Assembly: GCA_002633025.1 (NCBI GenBank)
Contig: NMRB01002319.1
Coordinates: 1 to 64,000 of the forward strand
Direction of reading: 5' to 3'
DNA: 64,000 nucleotides
From: Notospermus geniculatus
Taxonomy: Eukaryota; Nemertea; Pilidiophora; Heteronemertea; Lineidae
Positions 56,013-64,000 of this stretch are shown here, piece by piece. Both the position numbers and the translations under genes were made by a program. The notes below the pieces were generated by a model. It did not search any database. It had not been told where the DNA came from and saw nothing but the letters and a program-made list of their open reading frames with translations. How positions within the stretch are numbered: the stretch's first letter is position 1; each line of letters begins with the position of its first letter.

Positions 56013-56164
56013 AGTGGTGCTCAATAGTGTGCAACGGATCGTCACCGGTTATGCTGGTTGAATGCATAATTGAAAACCACAAATTCCTAGTGTCTCATTT
56101 CCTGACATCCGCATTCTGTACATGTACCTCATCCCTGCATTCGTAAGTGTGACTGCGAACCCTT

Positions 56165-56486
56165 ATCCCCTAAAGCTGCGTTTACCAGACATCCGGAATG
56201 TGGTATAGGGATGCGGAATCCCCGGCGGAACGATATGTTTTATACGAAAATGCATTGCATTTTCCGCTGCCGCGTTCCGCAGTCCGCATTCCTCGTGTCA
56301 GCTAAACGTAGCTTTAGACATTAATTCCTCCTTGGACATCTGGGACCTTATTCACGAAGTTCTCGTAACTTACATGTATGGGAGTGCGTAAACTATTGTC
56401 CATTTGCGGGCAACCTGTTGTTCATATCAGCCTGACAAGGATTTGCGTCCCCTTAAAGCTACAGGGCTTTGTGAATAAGGTCCCTG
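56165..56486. repeat. Two adjacent hairpins in the E5-E6 intron
   Basis: First: CTAAAGCTGCGTTTAC (about 56170) pairs with TAAACGTAGCTTTAG. Second: GGGACCTTATTCACGAAG (about 56340) pairs with CTTTGTGAATAAGGTCCC. Both resemble short foldback elements. Confidence 0.55.
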
Positions 56487-56633
56487 TACACTAAGCAATT
56501 GAATACAGTGTACCAAGAGTTTAAAACCTTGTCTGAACTATAAACCAGGTGTGAGGGATAGGAATTCAAATACATGTAGATCAGATACATGGGGAGTGTA
56601 ATTCTTGAGAAAATGTGGCTGTTAGGCTATGGA

Positions 56634-57270
56634 TACACCGAACGTGAATTCGTGTGCGACAGGGCAACGCGCGCGATTTATGCTTTGAAAGCCTTTGTTT
56701 GCGTGCAGTCATAAAGGAATCAACCATAAAGGTTCAACTGACAAATTTAGCATTTTATAAATGTGGACAATATCCCTTTAAAACGCAACAGAATTGCATT
56801 CTGACGTTTCCATATGATAGGCAAGACCCTTCTGCATGTTTACTGCAAATTTTGTTGAATTCCGACTAGTTGATCGTATGATTCAAAAGGACTGAATTAA
56901 TGAGAACCCCACGAACGATGTGTGTTCAGGGTCATCGGTGTACATTCGAATAGGCTGACGTACATTTGTACATGGAACACTAATTGTGCTGAAAATAGCT
57001 CAGTTATCGTCAGAAATGGAATTCAAAGCATCATGTTGGCAGGTTCATGTACCTCTTTACCACAAAAAAAGTTGAAGCTCGTGCCTATTACGTAAAGCCA
57101 AAATTCAGGCAGTAAGATCCATCTGGTGGCAACACATGAAGTGTATCCCTCAGTAAGCTCATCGTTCGCAGTTAAACCTTTATGGTTGATTCCTTTATGG
57201 TGCAGTGCAGCGGAAAATAACAAAGCCTTTGCCGCGCGAATATACGCATCGCGTTCGGTGTATCTCTAGC
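56634..57270. mobile_element. Large foldback element, about 637 bp
   Basis: TAGGCTATGGATACACCGAA pairs with TTCGGTGTATCTCTAGCC, and AAGGAATCAACCATAAAGGT pairs with ACCTTTATGGTTGATTCCTT. Arms about 110 bp. Confidence 0.7.
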
Positions 57271-59090
57271 CTGATCGTTTGTTCCGGTCTGCATCCAGTA
57301 CACTCTAAGATAGTTTTCCATGTATCAGTTACACTTAAAATGAAAAATTTTTGGGGTAGTCATGGAAATGTTATCATGGTTTGTAAAAACAACTAGACTG
57401 CCAAGCTCAGAATTCCCATCCCTCTGAATGATAGACCTTTTTGCTCCTCTTAAGATATTTGCCACTGGGGTCACTCTTTGGACGACTTCATAAAGAAGTC
57501 TCATCTGTTTCTATTATGTTTTCTTTCAGAGGTTTATGGATTACTGATTACTTTAACTTTATGTATCTTTTTATTTAAAATTATTATACATATGACTTGA
57601 AAACTAATGGCATAAATGTAATACCCTTACATGTATTGGTATGTACATGTATCTTTTTATGTACAAATTATACATATGAAAACTAATTCTGATAGTTCTA
57701 CGAAGACTGTTGTTGATATATATATATAGACTCCAGAAACTTGAAAAGTATGTCGCCTTCTAGTGTGGCATACATGCTTCCGTGATTCATCAGAACTTTT
57801 CCTAGTATTATACATACGTAGGTGAAAATGGGACTTTCTTGCATCTAAAGAGGGCGCAAACATGATTTAGGGTCCATTTCTAAAAAATGTGGCCCGTCAC
57901 CACAATATGAGTCTTAAGTCGCTCTGAGGTTGGCACGGTGAAACCAAATATTTGTCAATTTCAGGAGACCTTGGCCTGTTTTCTAACTTTTGTGAAACCT
58001 GTTATCCTCATTCGTATTCTGAGCAACGTAAGACTCATTTCGTGGTGATGGATCACAAATAATTTTAAAGGGTTTCATCTAGTATTATGCTGGGCTCTTT
58101 GTTTTCTGTCTATTTTGCTGTTTGATTCCTTTTTCGATTTCTTGTTTTGATACGTATCACATCAACCTTTCTTTCATTTCAAGTTTATAAGTTTGATTAC
58201 CTCAGTTCATAAAAGTGATAATTTTAGGTCACTGGATTCATTTAATAATTTTGGATATCCTCTGTTAGTCATTAAATTAATTTTGTTTTTAATAATTGGA
58301 GAAAACGTTATGAACAAATACTACAATACTGAGGTTCATTTGTACACTATGTTGGGGACTGAGGGCCGTATGCACGGGTCAGACTTAAGCCTAAAGTATA
58401 GCTGAAGTTGGGCTTTATTTTCTATGCTTGAAGCATTGAGAAAAGTCTGGCTTAATGAAAATCTGACTGAAGTCCAACCTGAGCATACAGCCCTGAGTGT
58501 TGTTTGAGAAAGTCAGAATCGTCTCAAAAGCATCAAAACGTCAAACTGATGAATGGTACATGTCCTTTGAAACAGTTTGTCATGCACTTAGCAATAAAAT
58601 ATCCTGTTGAAGAGTTAATTACAAAGATTTGTCCATCATTAGGGGATTACTGCAACGTTTTCCATCTGCATCATTTCAACATTATAGCTTTTCGTTCAAA
58701 CATATTATGGTCAGGCCAATGAGCACAGCACAAGACAAGTCAGAGGTCATACAGGATGTGCATGGAAAATCCTAACCTTGTATGCACTGATGCGTAGACA
58801 GCATGAGGATGCACATACCAATACCACCCCCTAGTGTTTCTTGAAAGTAAAAAAAGGAACTTTGCACCCCGTTCATGGGGGACAGATTGTAATGTATGAG
58901 CATGCATACCAAAACATCCCGAGACGTGTCTTCCGTCCCCTGGCAGAAAATTTTTTGACTGACAAATACCAGTTGACTGGTAGATGTTCAGGGAAGCTGT
59001 CAAAGATGGATGAATTGCTAAGTTATTTGTAGTTTTGAATGTCCAAAGAACAATGATTTAATGGTTAATGATTTAAGCTCTGAGGTGCTT
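57271..59090. other. Intron stretch; two small inverted-repeat pairs, no gene
   Basis: CACCACAATATGAGTCTTAA (57898) pairs with TAAGACTCATTTCGTGGTG (about 58029), and GGGCCGTATGCACGGGTCAG (58361) has a loose inverse near 58485. Nothing coding is recognised. Confidence 0.4.
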
Positions 59091-59140
59091 CAGACCTACA
59101 GTCGTCCTCAAATTTATTCATACCCCCATGAAAAATTATA
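59091..59140. mobile_element. Possible solo Tc1-like terminal repeat
   Basis: TACAGTCGTCCTCAAATTTA followed by TTCATACCCC resembles Tc1-type ends (TA, CAGT, then AAAT...ATTCATACCC). No matching right end was found downstream, so it is a truncated relic or chance. Confidence 0.3.
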
Positions 59141-60871
59141 GGAAAAATATTTAAAAAATACAAATGAGCTGAACTGGCACGTCTTAGGCTTCATTGAATG
59201 ACATTTAATTGGAATGTACAGAGATTTTTAAAATACCGCCAAAATATCACAGAGATATCACAATTTCAAAATATCATGAAAAACTCAACTTTTTAAAAGT
59301 TCAAACATCTGATTCGAAATCGATATCATATCATCCTATGACCAATTCTAAAAACTGCAGTGAAGAAAGTTTTCGAAAATCTCACTTCGATTTTGTGAAA
59401 TTGCAAAATATCATTTGAATTTTCAAATTTGATACTTTGATAATTTCAGGAATTTTGAAAAAAATCGAATGCCATCACCCCCAGAGAGTCAAATGAAAAA
59501 GATTCCAAAGTATTTTTCTGACTTGTTAAATCATATGAGAGAGTTATTTCAATAAATGGCAAAAAATGAATAAAAAAGCATCGAAATCACCAGTTTTTAA
59601 AAAATTATGCCGCAAAAACGAAGTGGTATATTGATGCCAATCTTTCTTCACAAAGTTTCCATGATAAGGTAGTATGATATGAAATNACTGTCAATGATAA
59701 ATGCGTGTAATCCAATGTTTTGTGAATAAAACATGCATTAACGTATTAGATTATTCTTCATTTTGAGATTTTCATCGCTCCAAACCTCATAATGTTCCTA
59801 TCTTCGTCATAAACCGCGCTTTCAGTAACGTTTGGCTGCTTCAGCCGCCACGCTCATGGGCGGCAAATGCGAGCGATAAATGCTATGTAGTCGGCAAGGG
59901 TGGATGGAGCGATAGTAGGAGTGACAGGAAGCCTTGGTTGGGCAAGATGGGATTTATAGTCTTGCGTACGTACGCAACCCAAGAACCATTCTGAAGATTA
60001 AAACAAAGGGAATCATATTGGTAATTGCACATGAGGCCAAAACTTACACGAAATAAACTTGACTTGGTTTTAGACGTCACCCCGCTGCGAGGTTAAGCAG
60101 TTTCCCGCGTGTGTGCCATGTCTTAGCGTGATGCCCAAATCACACGCCATCTGACTGTTGTGCCGAAATGGTACTGAATGAAGTACAAAAAGTCTGTTCT
60201 CTGCTCGGGTTGTCTGCTCCGATTTCACAATGTCATAGTTAAAGAAGATCGTTATAAGTGGCTTTTACTGGCCTATAAAGTAGTCCCTTGGCGTACCGGT
60301 ATGCCTGTACAGGGGGAGGGGGTTTGAGCCAATGCGTACAAGGTGCATACAATGAGGAGGGGTCTAAAAATCAGTGTTCTGGTGCGTACGTACTTAATGG
60401 ATGCTGCCGTATTGGGCTTATGTCCTAGGATCTATGGAATGTTACCATGTTACCCTTGCTGTTATGTGCAATAGACTGTTATCAATGGGCCTACATGTAG
60501 CTCTAGGGTACTATTTGCTGTACTCTGTTGCCAATGTAATTACAAATCTTTGCGATAGATGGCATTAGTGATACTCCTCAAACATCATAAACAATACATG
60601 GGCCTAAAACTCGAAAAAAATATATCTTTGATATGTTGATGATCGCCAGTGGAATTTTCTTCCCTCATGTTCGCGGATTTTAGAAGTGCACGGAAGAGAG
60701 AGTTCATTTAAACAAGAATTCAACAATTATACCTTTATGTAATCTTGGTTCCTACTAACTTCGTAGTTAGCCAACATTCATCAAGCCTGTTCCTTTTCTG
60801 TGCCCGAATACGCTTCAACTGCTTGTTCATCCAAATTAACAGTTTTCCCATTCATTTGCATGTTTTTACAG
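59141..60871. other. Intron stretch before E6; no gene seen
   Basis: AT-rich; an undetermined base at 59686. No coding signal. Confidence 0.4.
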
Positions 60872-60952
60872 GTAAAAAGACGATACCCGACAGCCCCTTA
60901 CTCTCCCGCCGGAAGAAGACGCCCAAAGCAGATATTGTACACTTGAAAAATG
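60872..60952 (+). CDS. svil: Supervillin homologue, small symmetric exon E6 (81 nt)
   Basis: Acceptor TTTTTACAG|GT with donor AATG|GTTAGT. Phase 1 in and phase 1 out; 27 codons, frame kept whether included or skipped. It encodes KKTIPDSPLLSRRKKTPKAD and then IVHLKN. No family motif is recognised; it is a basic, Ser/Pro-containing linker. It lies 5.4 kb after E5. Support comes from good splice sites, exact phase match to E5 and E7, and position. It may be a cassette exon. Confidence 0.75.
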
Positions 60953-60967
60953 GTTAGTGAGACTTCT

Positions 60968-61140
60968 GCGGGGGTAGGGGCGGATCCAAAGTTTTGGGAA
61001 AGAGGGGGCAGACAGTGCTAGAAACATTAAAATCTGCGGTGAATTTCAATTTTTTTGTTTCGAATTTCAGAATTTCATGGTCAATTTTACAGATTTGTTG
61101 GCCGAAGGGGAGCGTCCCCTGGATCTGGACCTGGGGGGGG
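60968..61140. repeat. Dispersed GGGGGCxxACxGTGCTAG repeat, copy 4
   Basis: GGGGCGGATCCAAAGTTTTG, AGAGGGGGCAGACAGTGCTA and GGATCTGGACCTGGGGGG; same order as 3912-4088. Starts 15 bp after the E6 donor. Confidence 0.6.
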
Positions 61141-61619
61141 GGGATTTATTTACTTCTCAATTTTAGGGGTATTCCGGGCATTTTGGTTGCCCCCATCGCA
61201 CATAAAAATGTACACCACGTACATGTATACAAAAATTTTCACAACTGGATGGGCATGTTCGCATGGAACATTGATCACTTAAAAATATTTCATAACTAAC
61301 TAATGACATACCTGTACCAGGAATTGAAATTTGCATGAAAATGCACACACTGTAAAAATAACTGTTACGAGTTAAGGTTTAGCTATACTAACTCAGCCAC
61401 GCAGCTGCAATCTTGTACTCGGGATTTTCTGAGTGAGAAAAGGGCAAAAGAAAATCGTTTCACTCCAGTGAGAGCACTTTGTTCAAAGCTAGGCGCACAC
61501 AGTCAAATAGCACTCAGACGTATTTGGTACAGTCTTATTTGGGTCATAGCCGAATTGGCGGAGACCAGAATGTCGCTGCGCCGCAGTGTGCTCCTGCACC
61601 AAATATTGAACAGATTGGT

Positions 61620-61984
61620 TTAAAGCAAATGGCTCGCGGGGTTTGTTGACAGTTGTTTGTTGACATGTCCTCAAATCAAGCGCCGTTTTGAGAAAAAGGC
61701 GAAAGAAGGATTTTAGCCAAACTTCGGAGGTGTATTCTGCAAAATCTACCGCTTCGAAATCAATGTGAATAGTACAAAATGTACATTTTGACCGACTGAA
61801 TTCGAAACTGTCATTAACCCATTTTAACAAATTTTTAATGGAACCTCGTCTCCAGTGTTTACGTTCGCATATGTGCACAGATTTTGCATATGGCTGGAGC
61901 ACGGCTTTGCCTGGAGGCGAGATTCACACTCTATGGGAGGTACCACCAAAAATCAAAACAAACCCCGCGAGCCATTTGCTTTAA
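61620..61984. mobile_element. TTAA-flanked MITE, family 'GGCTCGCGGGGTTTG', copy 2
   Basis: TTAA 61620-61623 and 61981-61984, ends AGCAAATGGCTCGCGGGG and its inverse. Lies in the intron between E6 and E7, same orientation as copy 1. Confidence 0.85.
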
Positions 61985-62206
61985 GGAACATGGCAGAGCC
62001 AAGCAGTGCAGCCACGAGTATGGCTCATGTGTCATTAGGCGCACACTGCGAAGTTACATGTACGTGGCTGTGCCATTTCAAATAGAGCTGCGCCAAATAC
62101 TGAGGTTATGCGTCTGTGTGCAGCTAGTTTTGGGAACCAAAAACTGAAACCCTATCCATACCTGCATATTATGCTACATGCATGCGCTTCTATTTCAACT
62201 TTTCAG

Positions 62207-62302
62207 ATTCAGAATCAAGTGATTCGGTGTCCACACCCACCCCACCAGTATCCCCGACTAAACTATCACTGCCAAAACAGACCATCTCTGACAATACCAT
62301 GA
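62207..62302 (+). CDS. svil: Supervillin homologue, small symmetric exon E7 (96 nt)
   Basis: Acceptor CAACTTTTCAG|AT with donor ATGA|GTAAGT. Phase 1 in and out; 32 codons. It encodes DSESSDSVSTPTPPVSPTKL and then SLPKQTISDNTM, a Ser/Thr/Pro linker with possible proline-directed phosphosites (TPTPP, VSPTK). It matches the phase of both E6 and E8 and can be skipped without a frameshift. No domain is recognised. Confidence 0.75.
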   Translation: MQNQVIRCPHPPHQYPRLNYHCQNRPSLTIP

Positions 62303-62654
62303 GTAAGTCAATAGTGTAGTGCTCATAGAATTAAATGTATTCATTGGCACAGCATCGGACACGAATGCCATAGTGTCCTGTCCGCAAAAATAGGTTAGGT
62401 ATAATATTTGAGTATTCATTTATGTCCATAATGCGTTCGTGTGCCCACCCATGCTGCGTTCGAATGTCCACGCTACTAGAAAATACATCAGTGTTTCTGA
62501 TCCCAACATTTAACTGTCATTCTCAATTCATTTATCAATATGTGTCACATCATTTAAACTTTCTGCTGTTATTTCATGAAGGTTCTTTGTGCTACATGCA
62601 TTTTGTAATGCTTGTCCAATTTCACTCCTCAAAGTGGGTGCTATCGGTTCGCAG

Positions 62655-62726
62655 TCCATGGTAGCGAAATGGTATTCCGGTCCATGGTTGCGAAATGGTA
62701 TTCCGGTCCATGGTAGCGAAATGGTT
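62655..62726. repeat. 26-bp tandem repeat, about 2.8 copies
   Basis: Unit TCCATGGTAGCGAAATGGTA + TTCCGG, in the E7-E8 intron. Confidence 0.85.
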
Positions 62727-62834
62727 AACTGTGCTGTCTATGCTGCCCTGTGGGTGATGATGTCAGTGAACAACACAGGAGTGCTGTTGTGTACCCACAA
62801 TTGTCCTAAAATTCGTTCCTTTGTGTTTTCACAG

Positions 62835-63024
62835 CTAAAGCTGCTGCAGCAAAAAGTGACACTGCCACAAATGGAGACAATGACCTATCCCCCCAAAATG
62901 TTGAAATTCCACAGTTCGACGACGCAGAATCCTTCTTCTCATCAAAAAAGCAGGATTCTCCTGAAAGGACGTTGGAGGTGACAGACGAAGCACTGGATGA
63001 TATTTTTATATACTCCCAGGATAT
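62835..63024 (+). CDS. svil: Supervillin homologue, common exon E8
   Basis: Acceptor TGTTTTCACAG|CT with donor GATAT|GTGAGT; it enters in phase 1 and leaves in phase 2 (190 nt). It encodes an Ala/Lys/Asn-rich start, then VEIPQFDDAESFFSSKK, and ends TDEALDDIFIYSQD. The ending aligns with the acidic DEDFDVIFDPY element that precedes the conserved basic block in vertebrate supervillin. The next exon supplies the basic block in the correct phase. Confidence 0.87.
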
Positions 63025-63064
63025 GTGAGTATTTATTTGCCATTTGGTAGTTTATAACTGCTGA

Positions 63065-63200
63065 TACAGTCCACTCTTGATATACCGCCACTGGTGGTAT
63101 AGCGAGGGTATTGTTGTTGGCAATGTTGAAATGTCTTCGACCGAGGAAGTCAGTTGTCTGTGGCGGTATATCGAGGGGCGGTATAGCGAGAGTGGACTCT
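63065..63200. mobile_element. Pogo/Tigger-like terminal inverted repeats, short element
   Basis: CAGTCCACTCTTGATATACC and GGTATAGCGAGAGTGGACTC are inverted ends, with TA near each side, as in pogo-like MITEs. Lies in the E8-E9 intron. Confidence 0.6.
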
Positions 63201-63369
63201 ATCTCTATAGCCAGATTCATACTTCAAATGCCAACGCATCCGACACGCGGTCAACTTTGCAGGATGGCGCATTCGACCCCGGACCTCAACAGATGGTTTT
63301 TTGGCCTCAAATCTTGGGGCTATGAATGTTCAGGCAGTAATTCTGCTGCGTCAAAATGCTGAATCAATA

Positions 63370-63566
63370 TGTGTGGCGGTCTAGGAAAACCCGTCGGAAG
63401 TCGCTGACTGATCAACAAGGGTTGTTAGATTGCCTGTGCATTGATCGGCTACTGTTCACCTGTTACGTACTGCATTTCAGCTATTGAAATTCGCGGGTTC
63501 ACCAAGGCCGTTAACAGTTTCCTCAAATGCGACATCCGACGGGTTTTCCTAGACCGCCTCACATGT
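63370..63566. mobile_element. Foldback element in the E8-E9 intron
   Basis: GTGGCGGTCTAGGAAAACCC pairs with GGGTTTTCCTAGACCGCCTC; GTCGGAAGTCGC pairs with GCGACATCCGAC. A partial relative lies near 43945. Confidence 0.7.
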
Positions 63567-63733
63567 GACAGTATCGCTCACTAAATTTGATTGCGTCTGA
63601 TGCAGACGCACGGCGTCTAAAGTATGAATCAAGCCTATTTCATACTTTCTGGGTGGGAAATTTTTTGCGGTTCACGTTACTCTAATCAAAGTTTTTGACA
63701 TACTGATTGGTAAAAATTTTCTTCTATTCACAG

Positions 63734-63894
63734 TCTTGAACACAAAAGGAGAATCAAGCCAAAAAGAACGCGACCAACTTCTCGGAACCCTCTCCGTGCT
63801 TTGGCGGAGAGAAAAGACGTCAAAACAACATACGAAGAAGGAGCGAAGACAAACATCGCAGAGAAGGAAATGGCGAGAATTAAAAAAGAAAGAG
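63734..63894 (+). CDS. svil: Supervillin homologue, common exon E9 (pre-gelsolin basic block)
   Basis: Acceptor CTATTCACAG|T with donor AGAG|GTGTGT; it enters in phase 2 and leaves in phase 1 (161 nt). It encodes LEHKRRIKPKRTRPTSRNPL, then RALAERKDVKTTYEEGAKTN and IAEKEMARIKKER. It aligns with vertebrate supervillin [20 protein letters not shown] followed by [20 protein letters not shown] and ESKRMKVEKM, just N-terminal to the first gelsolin-like repeat. This is the strongest single family match in the window. The gene runs off the right edge; gelsolin-like repeats and the headpiece should lie downstream. Confidence 0.94.
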
Positions 63895-64000
63895 GTGTGT
63901 TTCTTTATCTTAAGTGATTCTAAAGTGCTTTTCAGAATGTCCAGTCATTTTTGCACTCATTTTACCTTGCAATGGAACCTAACCACAAACCACAAATTGG

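Overview
The window is non-coding-rich animal DNA carrying the 5' part of a single recognisable gene, all on the + strand: a supervillin homologue (svil; gelsolin/villin superfamily, actin- and myosin-II-associated membrane-cortex protein). Spliced exons with conserved phases, large introns, dense inverted-repeat transposon relics and very frequent TAGGCCTA and TACATGTA palindromes point to a marine invertebrate. An echinoderm or hemichordate is my best guess from sequence texture, at low confidence. No rRNA, tRNA, CRISPR or prokaryotic signature was seen.

Layout. 1-7250: repeats and foldback elements, no supported gene. 7250-7772: a tandem array of about 130-150 bp units, each carrying a copy of the start-codon region of the next exon. 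7773-13679: giant first coding exon A (1969 codons), ending in the supervillin 'SLAEK ... TQ' segment. 13680-30174: repeat-filled intron. 30175-38445: giant first coding exon B (2757 codons) with about 20 Trp/Glu/Lys-rich repeats. 38446-47070: intron. 47071-47685: short first coding exon C (205 codons) starting MGC, a lipid-anchor signature. 47686-52907: intron. 52908-63894: eight common exons (E2 to E9) joined in consistent phase, ending just before the region that would encode the gelsolin-like repeats and headpiece, which lie beyond the window.

How it fits together. Exons A, B and C each have their own ATG in good context with an in-frame stop upstream, and each ends at a phase-0 GT donor. 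E2 begins at a phase-0 acceptor with PVTTEEV. The simplest reading is three alternative promoters giving three supervillin isoforms with unrelated N-terminal modules (1969, 2757 or 205 residues) on one common body. A alone restores the conserved TQ-P(V/I)T junction and is probably the ancestral form. C looks membrane-anchored. B looks like an elongated charged-helix form built by expanding a motif that also occurs in the supervillin body. E6 and E7 are symmetric phase-1 cassette exons and could be skipped independently.

The introns are packed with non-autonomous DNA-transposon relics: at least ten elements flanked by TTAA (piggyBac-like), one foldback with a 9-bp target duplication (MULE-like), TA-flanked foldbacks (Tc1/mariner/pogo-like), CAGTG-ended elements (hAT-like), nested insertions and several minisatellites. 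Two undetermined bases occur (21981 and 59686).
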